This document shows positions 18,577 to 26,927 of a DNA stretch of 64,000 nt, one piece after another. The stretch is from Kitasatospora cheerisanensis KCTC 2395 (GTDB lineage Bacteria > Actinomycetota > Actinomycetes > Streptomycetales > Streptomycetaceae). The DNA lies in the NCBI RefSeq assembly GCF_000696185.1, contig NZ_KK853997.1, positions 4,883,602 to 4,947,601 of the forward strand, read 5' to 3'. The first letter of the stretch is position 1; every line of letters starts with the position of its first letter. Made by a program: the position numbers and the translations under genes. The notes beneath the pieces were generated by a model. The model had not been told where the DNA came from, searched no databases, and worked only from the letters and a program-made list of their open reading frames with translations.

Positions 18577-18933
18577 GTGCTGCATCCGATCGAGTCCACC
18601 GCCGCCGCCCGCCGCCCCGCGGTCCAGCCGGATCCGGACGACAACCCCTGGCACACCTCGGCCGCCTGCCGCAGCGACGAGGCCGGGCTGTTCTTCGCTC
18701 CGTCCAAGGAGCCGACGGCCGCCCGGCTCTCCCGCGAGGAGCACGCCAAGCGCGTCTGCGCCCGCTGCCCGGTGCTGCTGGAGTGCCGCGAGCACGCGCT
18801 GGCCCAGCCCGAGCCGTACGGCGTGTGGGGCGGGCTGACGGCCGCCGAGCGCCGGGTGGTGCTCGCCCGCCGGCGCCGCCGGGACGCGGAGCTGCTGGAC
18901 GCCAGGCGCCTGACGGAGCGGATAGCGGGCTGA
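18577..18933 (+). CDS. WhiB-family iron-sulfur regulator (WblI-like)
   Basis: The 118-aa protein has the four WhiB cluster cysteines (Cys31, Cys61, Cys64, Cys70) that bind a [4Fe-4S] centre, then the GVWGG turn and a basic ARRRRRD tail for DNA contact. WhiB proteins usually bind the principal sigma factor region 4 and adjust promoter choice. The FFAPSKEP insert and the place before glpX resemble wblI (SCO5046) of S. coelicolor as I recall it, but I leave the symbol open. The GTG start follows CAGGAG at close range. A long hairpin ends the gene. Confidence 0.92.
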   Translation: MLHPIESTAAARRPAVQPDPDDNPWHTSAACRSDEAGLFFAPSKEPTAARLSREEHAKRVCARCPVLLECREHALAQPEPYGVWGGLTAAERRVVLARRRRRDAELLDARRLTERIAG

Positions 18934-18938
18934 GGCCG

Positions 18939-18987
18939 ACGCGCGTTCGGGGGCACTGGGGTCACCCCAGCGCCCCCGAACGCGCGT
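18939..18987. terminator. Bidirectional terminator between the whiB-like gene and glpX
   Basis: A very long hairpin: arms 18939-18954 and 18972-18987 are a perfect 16-bp match, with a further 7-bp stem inside (18956-18962 with 18964-18970). Confidence 0.92.
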
Positions 18988-19018
18988 GTCCGGCCCCGGC
19001 GGGCCCGGACCGACCGGC

Positions 19019-20059
19019 TCAGTTGGCCCGGTCGAAGTCGATCGCGCTGTAGGCCCGCAGCTTCGACAGCTTGTGGGTGGAGTCGATCCGGCGGATCGTC
19101 CCGCTCTTGGAGCGCATCACCAGCGAGGAGGTGGTGGCGGTCTCCGAGCGGTAGTGGACGCCGCGGAGCAGCTCGCCGTCGGTGATGCCGGTGGCGACGA
19201 AGAACACGTTCTCGCCGCTGACCAGGTCGTCGGTGTGCAGCACCCGGTCCAGGTCGTGCCCGGCGTCCAGCGCCTTCTGGCGCTCCGCGTCGTCCTTGGG
19301 CCACAGCCGGCCCTGGATGACGCCGCCCATGCACTTCATCGCGCAGGCCGCGATGATGCCCTCGGGGGTGCCGCCGACGCCCATCAGCAGGTCGACGCCG
19401 GTGCCCTCGCGGGCCGCCATGATCGCGCCGGCCACGTCGCCGTCGGAGATGAACTTGATCCGGGCGCCGGCCTCGCGGATCTCCCGGACCAGGTCGTTGT
19501 GGCGGGGCCGGTCCAGGACGACGACGGTGACGTCCTCGACGGAGGTGCCCTTGGCCTTGGCGACGCGGCGGATGTTGACGGCCGCGGGGGCGGTGATGTC
19601 GACGAAGTCGGCGGCCTCCGGACCGCAGACCAGCTTGTCCATGTAGAAGACCGCGCTGGGGTCGAACATGGTGCCGCGGTCGGCGACCGCGAGGACCGCG
19701 ACGGCGTTGTTCATGCCCTTGGCGGTCAGCGTGGTGCCGTCCACCGGGTCGACCGCGACGTCGCACTCGGCGCCGGTGCCGTCGCCGACCCGCTCGCCGT
19801 TGTAGAGCATCGGGGCTTCGTCCTTCTCGCCCTCGCCGATCACGACGACGCCGTTCATCGACACGGTGGAGACGAGCGTGCGCATCGCCTTCACGGCCGC
19901 GCCGTCGGCGCCGTTCTTGTCGCCCCGGCCGACCCACCGGCCGGCCGCCATCGCGGCGGCCTCGGTGACCCGGACCAGTTCGAGGGCCAGGTTGCGGTCG
20001 GGGGCTTCCGGCGCGACCTCCAGGGCGCTGGGAAGGTGGTGCGGGTACTGCGTGGTCAT
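19019..20059 (-). CDS. glpX: Class II fructose-1,6-bisphosphatase GlpX
   Basis: The 346-aa enzyme removes the 1-phosphate of fructose-1,6-bisphosphate in gluconeogenesis. The metal and phosphate motifs GEGEKDEAPM, DPVDGTTLTAKG and GVGGTPEGI are all present, and the length is normal. It belongs to the GlpX class, the main FBPase type in actinobacteria. The ATG at 20059 follows GAGAGG. It is divergent from the DUF4245 gene and converges with the WhiB-like gene. Confidence 0.96.
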   Translation of the reverse strand: MTTQYPHHLPSALEVAPEAPDRNLALELVRVTEAAAMAAGRWVGRGDKNGADGAAVKAMRTLVSTVSMNGVVVIGEGEKDEAPMLYNGERVGDGTGAECDVAVDPVDGTTLTAKGMNNAVAVLAVADRGTMFDPSAVFYMDKLVCGPEAADFVDITAPAAVNIRRVAKAKGTSVEDVTVVVLDRPRHNDLVREIREAGARIKFISDGDVAGAIMAAREGTGVDLLMGVGGTPEGIIAACAMKCMGGVIQGRLWPKDDAERQKALDAGHDLDRVLHTDDLVSGENVFFVATGITDGELLRGVHYRSETATTSSLVMRSKSGTIRRIDSTHKLSKLRAYSAIDFDRAN

Positions 20060-20230
20060 CGTCGTTACCTCTCTGTACGCGACGGCCAGTCAGCGTCGGG
20101 CCACGAAGGGTCACCAGCGCTGCGATGAGGGTTGCTGCGATCGTATCGGCAGGTGGGACGGGTGTCTGTGGCGCACTCCTCGCGCACGGCGGCGGGCCTC
20201 CCGGTGCACCGACGTTCCGTAAGCGCCGCC

Positions 20231-20236
20231 TACCAT
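20231..20236 (+). promoter_or_regulatory. -10 element of a likely leaderless promoter (DUF4245 gene)
   Basis: TACCAT lies six bases before the GTG start at 20243. A TTCCGT hexamer at 20215-20220 could be a weak -35 region but sits closer than usual. Confidence 0.5.
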
Positions 20237-20242
20237 GGGCGG

Positions 20243-20770
20243 GTGGCAGGCAACAGCAGCAAGAGGGGCCGTCAGACGGTACGGGACATGGTCCTGTCGA
20301 TGGCGGCGGTCGGCGTAGTGGTCACCGTGGCGTACTTCAGCATCCCGAGCGCGGACGGCAACAGCGGCGTGCACCCGGTGCCGTACCAGGCGGAACTGGC
20401 GTCGGCGAAGCGCGCCGCCCCGTACCCGCTGCTCGGCCCGCAGACGCTGCCGGCCGGCTGGCAGGCCACCTCGGTGACCTACAGCGCGAACGACAAGGGC
20501 CACGCCGTGTGGCACCTGGGCTTCAGCACCGCCTCCGGCCAGTACGCGGCGATCGAGCAGAGCGACGGCAAGGCCGACGAGGTGGTCGCCAGGAACGTGC
20601 CCGGCGGCAAGCCGGACGGCAGCTCCACGGTGGCCGGCCAGGACTGGCAGCGGGTGCAGGGCGAGCGCTACCGGGCGCTGACCCGCCCGGCCGGCAGCAC
20701 CGGCACCACGGTGCTCACCGGCACCGCCTCGTACGAGGAGCTCGCGCAGCTCGCCGAGTCGCTGAAGTAG
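20243..20770 (+). CDS. DUF4245 membrane-anchored protein
   Basis: The 175-aa product has a basic N-terminus (SKRGRQTVRDM), one transmembrane or uncleaved signal segment (about residues 15-34, VLSMAAVGVVVTVAYF), and an extracytoplasmic domain matching the DUF4245 pattern of actinobacteria, with LPAGWQATSV and a C-terminal GTASYEELAQLAESL. The function is unknown. I use GTG 20243 because a TACCAT hexamer sits six bases upstream; longer in-frame extensions lack family features. A strong terminator follows. Confidence 0.85.
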   Translation: MAGNSSKRGRQTVRDMVLSMAAVGVVVTVAYFSIPSADGNSGVHPVPYQAELASAKRAAPYPLLGPQTLPAGWQATSVTYSANDKGHAVWHLGFSTASGQYAAIEQSDGKADEVVARNVPGGKPDGSSTVAGQDWQRVQGERYRALTRPAGSTGTTVLTGTASYEELAQLAESLK

Positions 20771-20784
20771 CACGCGGACACGCG

Positions 20785-20816
20785 GAAGGCCCCCGCCGGG
20801 CACGGCGGGGGCCTTC
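20785..20816. terminator. Bidirectional terminator between DUF4245 and nitroreductase genes
   Basis: A 14-bp perfect inverted repeat at 20785-20798 and 20803-20816 with a 4-base loop, between convergent genes. Confidence 0.9.
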
Positions 20817-20837
20817 GCGTCGGTCGCGTCCGGAGAC

Positions 20838-21431
20838 TCAGACGGTGGTGACGACCTGGTCGTAGGCGAGGCGCGGGCCGCGCGGGAACCAGGCCTCCTC
20901 GCCGGGCTTGCCGATGTTGACGACGGCCAGCACCGAGTGGTCGCCCTCGCCGAAGAACTCCTTGTCGATGCCCTCGGCGTCGAAGCCGGTCATCGGGCCG
21001 GCGGCCAGGCCGGCGGCGCGCACGCCGATGATGAAGTACGCGGCCTGCAGGGCGCCGTTCAGGGTGGCGGAGGACTCGCGGACCTGGCGCTCGCTGAAGA
21101 ACATGTCCTTGGCCTGCGGGAAGTGCGGCAGCTGCGACGGGAGCTCCTCGTGGAACTCGTTGTCGGCGGCCAGGATCGCGACCAGCGGCGCGGTGGAGGT
21201 CTTGGCCTTGTTGCCGTCCGCCATGTGCTTGACCAGGCGGGCGCGGCCCTCCTCGGAGCGGACCAGGACGATGCGCAGCGGCTGCTGGTTGAAGGCGGTC
21301 GGGCCGAACTTGACCAGCTCGTAGATCGCCTGGATCTGCTCGTCGCTGACCGGCTCGTCCGTGAAGGTGTTGGCGGTGCGGGCCTCGCGGAAGAGCAGGT
21401 CCTGGGCGGCGGCGTCGAGGGCCAGGGTCAT
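20838..21431 (-). CDS. Nitroreductase family protein, malonic semialdehyde reductase (RutE/HadB)-like
   Basis: This 197-aa flavoprotein matches the RutE-like branch of the nitroreductase family, whose members reduce malonic semialdehyde or other aldehydes with NAD(P)H. Features are the N-terminal LFREARTANTFTDEPVSDEQI, the FMN-contact segment FGPTAFNQQPLRIVLV, and the C-terminal VVNIGKPGEEAWFPRGPRLAYDQVV. There are no other rut genes nearby, so the true substrate is uncertain. The ATG at 21431 is clear. A dyad upstream could bind a repressor. Confidence 0.87.
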   Translation of the reverse strand: MTLALDAAAQDLLFREARTANTFTDEPVSDEQIQAIYELVKFGPTAFNQQPLRIVLVRSEEGRARLVKHMADGNKAKTSTAPLVAILAADNEFHEELPSQLPHFPQAKDMFFSERQVRESSATLNGALQAAYFIIGVRAAGLAAGPMTGFDAEGIDKEFFGEGDHSVLAVVNIGKPGEEAWFPRGPRLAYDQVVTTV

Positions 21432-21499
21432 GACGTTGTCCTACCTCAAAGCTGGGGGGGCGGTTCCGGGAGTGCGGCGGGCGCCGCACAGACCGGTCC

Positions 21500-21515
21500 A
21501 ACTTCGATGAAAGTT
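21500..21515. promoter_or_regulatory. Candidate operator upstream of the nitroreductase gene
   Basis: AACTT (21500-21504) and AAGTT (21511-21515) flank CGATGA and form a dyad in an AT-richer patch about 70 bases before the gene. It is the kind of site bound by MarR or HxlR regulators that often control nitroreductases. No such regulator gene is adjacent. Confidence 0.35.
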
Positions 21516-21566
21516 AAACCATTCCCGGGCGGGGATGTGATCCGCACCACACTGCGGCCCCGCGGC

Positions 21567-21797
21567 TCACCCGGCGGCGGACTCCTCCGCCGCCAGCGCC
21601 GCGTCCAGCCGGGCTCGGGCGCCGTCCAGCCAGCGCTGGCACACCTTCGCCAGCTGCTCGCCGCGCTCCCACAGCGCCAGCGACTCCTCCAGCGTCGTCC
21701 CGCCGGTCTCCAGCCGCCGGACCACCTCCAGCAGCTCGTCCCGCGCCTGCTCGTACCCGAGCACCTGCTCGGCACCCGCACCCTGCTGATCAGCCAT
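21567..21797 (-). CDS. xseB: Exodeoxyribonuclease VII small subunit
   Basis: The 76-aa product is the small helical subunit XseB, which coats the long helices of XseA in the single-strand-specific exonuclease VII. The core LGYEQARDELLEVVRRLETGGTTLEESLALWERGEQLAKVCQ is the family signature (residues about 12-55). The ATG at 21797 has TACCCT seven bases upstream and no ribosome-binding sequence, as in a leaderless transcript. Unusually, xseA is not directly upstream: a GNAT gene and a sigma factor gene lie between them. Confidence 0.93.
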   Translation of the reverse strand: MADQQGAGAEQVLGYEQARDELLEVVRRLETGGTTLEESLALWERGEQLAKVCQRWLDGARARLDAALAAEESAAG

Positions 21798-21804
21798 GCC
21801 GCCC

Positions 21805-21810
21805 AGGGTA
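21805..21810 (-). promoter_or_regulatory. -10 element of a likely leaderless promoter (xseB)
   Basis: On the - strand this reads TACCCT and is seven bases before the ATG at 21797. Confidence 0.55.
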
Positions 21811-21846
21811 GGCGCTCGGCCCGACAAAACCCCTTGCGCCCCGTCC

Positions 21847-21852
21847 TACGCT
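21847..21852 (+). promoter_or_regulatory. -10 element of a likely leaderless promoter (GNAT gene)
   Basis: TACGCT ends seven bases before the ATG at 21860. Together with the xseB element it forms a tight divergent promoter pair in a 62-bp gap. Confidence 0.55.
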
Positions 21853-21859
21853 GCCGGGC

Positions 21860-22339
21860 ATGAGCACCCCACGCCCGGCCCGGCCCGAGGACGCCGCCGA
21901 ACTGGTCCGCCTGCGCACCCTGATGTTCGAGTCCATGCAGGGCGAACAGCGCCCCGGCCCCTGGCAGCACACCGCCCGGGAGCTGGTGGCCCGTCAGCTC
22001 GCCGAGCCCGAGCGCCGCCTGCAGGCCTACGTGATCGACGACCCCGACCGCCCCGGACGGCTGGCCAGCTGCGCCGTCGGCACCCTGGAGCAGCGGCTGC
22101 CCGCCCCCGGGCACCCCGACGGCCTGTTCGGCTTCGTCTTCAACATCTGCACCGACCCCGACCACCGCGGCCGCGGCCACGCCCGGGCCTGCACCGAGGC
22201 GCTGGTCGCCTGGTTCGACGCGCACCGCGCCACCCGGATCGACCTGCACGCCACCGAGGGCGGCGAGAGCCTCTACCGCAGCCTCGGCTTCCACGAGCAC
22301 TCCACCGCGCTCTCCCGTCAGCGGCTGCTCGCCGACTGA
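21860..22339 (+). CDS. GNAT family N-acetyltransferase
   Basis: The 159-aa protein has the GNAT fold: the start RPARPEDAAELVRLR, the acetyl-CoA-binding segment VFNICTDPDHRGRGHARACTEA (about 92-113, pattern R-G-R-G), and the C-terminal YRSLGF turn. Its acceptor is unknown. It sits between xseB and a sigma factor gene, divergent from the former and convergent with the latter (11-bp gap). Start supported by a TACGCT hexamer seven bases upstream. Confidence 0.88.
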   Translation: MSTPRPARPEDAAELVRLRTLMFESMQGEQRPGPWQHTARELVARQLAEPERRLQAYVIDDPDRPGRLASCAVGTLEQRLPAPGHPDGLFGFVFNICTDPDHRGRGHARACTEALVAWFDAHRATRIDLHATEGGESLYRSLGFHEHSTALSRQRLLAD

Positions 22340-22350
22340 GCGGCCGTCAC

Positions 22351-22917
22351 CTACCGGGCCGGCCGGGTCAGCGAGCGGCGCAGGCTCAGCCGGGCCCGGT
22401 AGGTGAGCGTCTTCACCGCGCCCACCCGCAGCCCGGTCCGGTCGGCGATCTCCGGCGAGCTCAGCCCGTCCCAGTACCGCAGCCGCACCACCGCCCGCTG
22501 ACGCTCGGTCAGCCCGGCCAGCGCCGCGCACACCCGGGCCGCCTCCGCCGCCGCGATCACCGACTCCTCCACCCGCACCCCCGAGTCCCGGTCGGCGACC
22601 GCCGCCACCGCCGACTCGCTGCGGGTGGAGCGGCGCTTCTCGTGGTCCAGCAGCACGTGCCGGGCGATCGTGAACAGCCACGCGCCGAGGTCCGTGCCGG
22701 TCCACCGGAAGCCCCCGATGCCCGCCATCGCGCGGACGAAGGTGTCCTGCGCCAGGTCCTCGGACAGCGGACGGCTCCCGGTCCGGCGGAGCAGGTACGC
22801 CAGCACCGCGCCGTGGTACTGCCGGTACAGCGCCGCCCAGGCCTCGGCGTCCCCCCGTTTCGCGGCCTCGATCAGCGCGGGCGCCGCCACCGGTCGCCGC
22901 GGCGGGAATTCCTCCAT
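22351..22917 (-). CDS. Sigma-70 family (ECF type) RNA polymerase sigma factor
   Basis: The 188-aa protein has region 2 (about residues 15-90: DAEAWAALYRQYHGAVLAYLLRRTG, then LAQDTFVRA and ARHVLLDHEKRR) and region 4 (about 130-183: LAGLTERQRAVVRLRYWDGLS, then a helix-turn-helix EIADRTGLRVGAVKTLTYRA). It is an ECF-like sigma factor. No anti-sigma gene is adjacent. The ATG at 22917 has GGAGG-like sequence upstream. It lies between xseB and xseA, which normally adjoin, so it probably moved into this spot. Confidence 0.9.
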   Translation of the reverse strand: MEEFPPRRPVAAPALIEAAKRGDAEAWAALYRQYHGAVLAYLLRRTGSRPLSEDLAQDTFVRAMAGIGGFRWTGTDLGAWLFTIARHVLLDHEKRRSTRSESAVAAVADRDSGVRVEESVIAAAEAARVCAALAGLTERQRAVVRLRYWDGLSSPEIADRTGLRVGAVKTLTYRARLSLRRSLTRPAR

Positions 22918-23096
22918 GCGAACCTCCGGGAAAGCTCAGGGAAAGCTCCGGAAATGGGAAGGTCCGTCACCCTAGGACCCGGTTCGCACCCCTGCAAGCG
23001 ATTCGCGGAAAAGCTCCGCGAACACCCCGGAACTCCCGTTCCGGAGGGGGCTCGCGGGCCTTCGCGCGAGCCGCCCCGGACGCCCCCGGCGGGCCG

Positions 23097-24311
23097 TCAG
23101 CCCTGCTCCGCCACCCGCACGCCGAACGCGCCGCCCGCCACCCGGGCCCGCAGCGCCTCGCCGTCCGCGAGCAGCGCCGGATCCGTCACCACCGCGCCGT
23201 CCGCGCGCTGCAGCACCGCGTAGCCGCGCTCCAGCGTCGCCAGCGGCGACAGCGCCACCACCCGGGCCAGCGCGTGCCCCAGATCGGTCTGCGCGTGGTC
23301 CAGCCGGTGCCCCAGCACCCGGCGGGCCCGCTCCACCAGCGCCGTTACCTCCGCGCCGCGCGCCGCCACCGCCTCGGTCGGCGCCGCCAGCGCCGGCCGA
23401 CTGCGCACCGACGCCAGGCCCGCCTCCTCGCGGTCCACCCGGTGCAGCACGTACCGCCGCGCCCGGTCCCGCAACTGCCGCACCCGGGCCAGCTCCTCGC
23501 CCACGTCCGGCACCACCCGCTTCGCCGCGTCGGTCGGCGTGGAGGCCCGCAGATCCGCGACGAAGTCCAGCAGCGGCTGGTCCGGCTCGTGGCCGATCGC
23601 GCTCACCACCGGCGTCCGGGCCGCCGCCACCGTCCGCACCAGCTCCTCGTCGGAGAACGGCAGCAGGTCCTCCACGCTGCCGCCGCCGCGGGCCACCACG
23701 ATCACCTCCACGTCCGGATGCGCGTCCAACTCCCGTACCGCCGCGCACACCTGACCCACCGCCTGCGGGCCCTGCACCAGCACGTTCCGCACCTCGAAGC
23801 GGACCGCCGGCCAGCGCCGCCGGGCGTTCTCCAGCACGTCCCGCTCGGCGGCCGAACCGCGGCCGGTCACCAGGCCCACGCAGCCCGGCAGGAACGGCAG
23901 CGGCTTCTTCCGGGCGTCCTCGAACAGGCCCTCGGCGAACAGCTTCCGCTTCAACTGCTCCAGCCGCGCCAGCAGTTCACCCAGCCCGACGAGCCGGATC
24001 TCGGAGGCCCGCAGCGAGAGCGTGCCGCGCGCCGCGTACCACTCCGGCTTCGCCAGCACGATCACCCGCGAGCCCTCCTGCACCGCGTCCGCGACCTGCT
24101 CGAACACCGACCGGAAGCAGGTCACCGTCAGCGAGACGTCCCGGTCCGGGTCGCGCAGCGTCAGGAACACCATCCCCGCCCCCGGCCGCCGGGACAGCTG
24201 CGCGATCTGCCCCTCCACCCACACCTCGCCCAGCCGATCGACCCACCCGCCGATCAGCGCCGAGACCTTCCCCACCGGCAGGGGTGCTTCCGGACTGCTC
24301 GCATTCGCCAT
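23097..24311 (-). CDS. xseA: Exodeoxyribonuclease VII large subunit
   Basis: The 404-aa protein is the catalytic subunit XseA, which degrades single-stranded DNA in both directions. It has the N-terminal OB-fold (about residues 10-105: GEVWVEGQIAQLSRRPGAG), the nuclease core (GCVGLVTGRGSAAERDVL; VARGGGSVEDLLPFSDEELVR; SAIGHEPDQPLLDFVADLRASTPTDAA) and the long C-terminal helices that bind XseB. The chain is complete but at the short end for the family. xseB is 1.3 kb away rather than directly downstream. Confidence 0.95.
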   Translation of the reverse strand: MANASSPEAPLPVGKVSALIGGWVDRLGEVWVEGQIAQLSRRPGAGMVFLTLRDPDRDVSLTVTCFRSVFEQVADAVQEGSRVIVLAKPEWYAARGTLSLRASEIRLVGLGELLARLEQLKRKLFAEGLFEDARKKPLPFLPGCVGLVTGRGSAAERDVLENARRRWPAVRFEVRNVLVQGPQAVGQVCAAVRELDAHPDVEVIVVARGGGSVEDLLPFSDEELVRTVAAARTPVVSAIGHEPDQPLLDFVADLRASTPTDAAKRVVPDVGEELARVRQLRDRARRYVLHRVDREEAGLASVRSRPALAAPTEAVAARGAEVTALVERARRVLGHRLDHAQTDLGHALARVVALSPLATLERGYAVLQRADGAVVTDPALLADGEALRARVAGGAFGVRVAEQG

Positions 24312-24375
24312 CCCCCGAGGCTATGCGAACCACGGACGGGAACCCCGGCGGCGCGGAACCCCCCCGGCCGCCGCG

Positions 24376-25710
24376 CTACCGCCGTCGCCCGACGAGCAGC
24401 ACCAGCATCCCCGCCGCGAACCAGACCGCGCCCACCACCAGCGCCGTGTGCGAGGCCTCCACCAGCACCGCGACGATCACCGCGATGCCGAGCAGCGGCA
24501 CCACGCCGTGGCGCAGCCAGTCGCGCGAGCCGCCGCGCACCACGTACCAGCCGACCACCGAGCAGTGCAGCAGCACGAACGCGGTGAGCGCGCCGACGTT
24601 GACCACCGAGGTCAGCTGGTCGAGCCCGTCGTCCCTGCTGGCCGCCCAGACCGCGGCGACCAGCGTGATGACGGCCGCGGCCAGCAGCGCCCGCCGCGGC
24701 ACCGCGGAGCGGAGGTCGACCACGCCCAGCACCCGGGGCAGCCGGCCCTCCCGCCCCATCGCGAACACCAGCCGCCCGGCCGCGGCCTGCCCGGCCAGCG
24801 CGGCGAACGCGGCGCCGATCGCCTTCGACGCGGCGATCAGCACGTGCAGCCAGTGCCCGACCCCGGCCTCGACGGTGTCGTAGAACGCCGACCCCTGCGC
24901 GGCCGGGTCGGCGGCCAGCTGATCGGGCGTCATGGGCTCCAGCACGGCCGCCAGGTAGGTCTGCGCGACGAACAGCAGGCCGGCCGCGAACAGGCACCAC
25001 AGCACGGCCCGGGCGACCGCTGCGGACGCGCCCACCGCCTCCTCGACGAAGGACGCGATCGCGTCGAAGCCGAGGAAGGACAGCACCGCGACCGACACCG
25101 CCGACAGCACCGCCGTCAATGAGAACTCGCCGACTCCCCCGAACGGGGAGCCCCAGTCGCGGGCCGCCCCGTGCTGCGCCAGCACCACCACCGCGGCGAC
25201 CACGAACACCGCCAGCACCACGATCTCCATGGCCAGCACCGCGAAGCCGACCACGGCGGCCGTCCGCACCCCGCTCAGGTTGAGCGCCGTGGTCAGCAGC
25301 ACCGCGAGCGTCGTCCACACCCAGCGGGACACGTCCGGAACCAGCGAGTTCAGCGCGATCCCGGAGAACAGGTACGCGACGGCCGGGATCAGCAGGTAGT
25401 CCAGCATCGCCATCCACCCGGCGACGAACCCCGGCCCCTCGCCGAGCCCGGCCCGGGCGTACGCGAACACCGAGCCGGCCCGCGGCACCGCGCGCACCAT
25501 CTCGGCGTACGACACGGCCGTGAACCCCATCGCCACCGTGGCCACCAGGTACACGGCCGCCACCGCGCCGTGGCTCTTCGCGTCCAGCACCCCGAACACG
25601 CCGACCGGCGCCATCGGGGCGATGAACAGCAGCCCGTACACCATCAGATCGCGCACCCCGAGAGTGCGCCGCAGCTCCGTGTCCTGCGCCTGTGCGTTCA
25701 CCCTTGCCAT
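24376..25710 (-). CDS. APC superfamily amino acid permease
   Basis: The 444-aa protein is a multi-spanning (about 12 helices) permease of the APC superfamily. The first helix carries the family signature GLLFIAPMAPVGVFG, followed by GFTAVSYAEMVRAVPRAGSVFAYA. The loop LSFLGFDAIASFVEEA is also conserved. It probably imports amino acids or related amines with protons; the substrate cannot be read from the sequence. The ATG at 25710 is divergent from ispH, and their promoters share about 75 bp. Confidence 0.9.
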   Translation of the reverse strand: MARVNAQAQDTELRRTLGVRDLMVYGLLFIAPMAPVGVFGVLDAKSHGAVAAVYLVATVAMGFTAVSYAEMVRAVPRAGSVFAYARAGLGEGPGFVAGWMAMLDYLLIPAVAYLFSGIALNSLVPDVSRWVWTTLAVLLTTALNLSGVRTAAVVGFAVLAMEIVVLAVFVVAAVVVLAQHGAARDWGSPFGGVGEFSLTAVLSAVSVAVLSFLGFDAIASFVEEAVGASAAVARAVLWCLFAAGLLFVAQTYLAAVLEPMTPDQLAADPAAQGSAFYDTVEAGVGHWLHVLIAASKAIGAAFAALAGQAAAGRLVFAMGREGRLPRVLGVVDLRSAVPRRALLAAAVITLVAAVWAASRDDGLDQLTSVVNVGALTAFVLLHCSVVGWYVVRGGSRDWLRHGVVPLLGIAVIVAVLVEASHTALVVGAVWFAAGMLVLLVGRRR

Positions 25711-25773
25711 TCCACCCCGCGCCCCGCCCGCGGCACGGCGGCGACGCGCGTCCGAGCCCGCCCGACTCGCCCG

Positions 25774-25779
25774 TACGAT
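25774..25779 (+). promoter_or_regulatory. -10 element of a likely leaderless promoter (ispH)
   Basis: TACGAT is followed by six bases and the ATG at 25786. This supports the ATG as the true ispH start even though the reading frame is then broken. Confidence 0.6.
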
Positions 25780-25785
25780 GGAGCC

Positions 25786-26759
25786 ATGTCCACCAGTGCT
25801 CAGCGCCGTGTCCTGCTCGCCGCCCCCGTGGCTACTGCGCGGGTGTCGACCGCGCCGTGATCGCCGTGGAGAAGGCCCTGGAGCAGTACGGGGCGCCCAT
25901 CTACGTCCGCAAGCAGATCGTCCACAACAAGTACGTCGTGCAGACCCTGGAGAAGCAGGGCGCGATCTTCGTCGACGAGACGGAGGAGGTGCCCGAGGGC
26001 GCGATCGTGGTGTTCTCCGCGCACGGTGTCGCCCCGTCGGTCCACGACGAGGCCGAGGCCGGCAAGCTCGCCACCATCGACGCGACCTGCCCGCTGGTCA
26101 CCAAGGTGCACAAGGAGGCCCGCCGGTTCGCCGACGAGGACTACGACATCCTGCTGATCGGCCACGAGGGCCACGAGGAGGTCGTCGGCACGATGGGCGA
26201 GGCCCCCGACCGGATCCACCTGGTGGACGGCGCCGAGGACGTCGCCAACGTGAAGGTCCGCGACGAGTCCAAGCTGGTCTGGCTCTCCCAGACCACCCTC
26301 TCCGTGGACGAGACCATGGAGACCGTCGGCGCCCTCAAGGAGCGCTTCCCGCTGCTGGTCTCCCCGCCCAGCGACGACATCTGCTACGCCACCCAGAACC
26401 GCCAGGTCGCCGTCAAGCAGCTCGCCCCCGAGGCCGACCTGCTGATCGTGGTCGGCTCCAAGAACTCCTCCAACTCGGTCCGCCTGGTCGAGGTCGGCCT
26501 GGAGTACGGCGCCAAGGCCGCCCACCTGGTCGACTTCGCCGAGGAGATCGACCCGGCCTGGCTGGAGGGCGTGCGGACGGTCGGCCTGACCAGCGGCGCG
26601 TCCGTGCCGGAGATCCTGGTCGACGGCGTGCTGCAGCTGCTCGCCGCGCACGGCTTCGAGGACGTGCAGATCGTCAAGACCGCCGAGGAGCACCTGACCT
26701 TCTCGCTCCCCAAGGAGCTCCGCCGCGACCTGCGCGCCGAGGCCGCCGGCAAGGTCTGA
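25786..26759 (+). CDS. ispH: 4-hydroxy-3-methylbut-2-enyl diphosphate reductase IspH (frame broken near codon 14)
   Basis: IspH makes IPP and DMAPP in the last MEP-pathway step, using a [4Fe-4S] cluster. The cluster cysteines are in RGYCAGV, TCPLV and ICYATQNRQ. From the ATG at 25786 the first codons give STSAQRRVLLAAP, the expected N-terminus, but the rest of the protein is in another frame. The C-run at 25823-25827 has five C; a sixth would restore a 324-aa protein through APRGYCAGV. No in-frame start lies close upstream in the main frame, and a later start would lose the first cluster Cys. As the gene should be essential, an assembly error is the likeliest reason. Confidence 0.93.
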
Positions 26760-26777
26760 GCCCCCGTCGACTCCGCC

Positions 26778-26814
26778 GACGCCCGGATTCCTCCTCCCGA
26801 GGGGTCCGGGCGTC
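26778..26814 (+). terminator. Terminator after ispH
   Basis: A 10-bp inverted repeat, arms 26778-26787 and 26805-26814, with a G/C-rich inner part that can extend the stem. It starts 19 bases after the stop. Confidence 0.75.
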
Positions 26815-26927
26815 GCCCGTGCGGGCGGGGACCGTCCGGGAACGGCTGCGCCCGCCCCCGCGCCCCCGTACGTTGGTGCGAGAGCCGGCCGGCAGCGGAC
26901 GCCCCGGCGCTACGGAAGGCGACGGCA

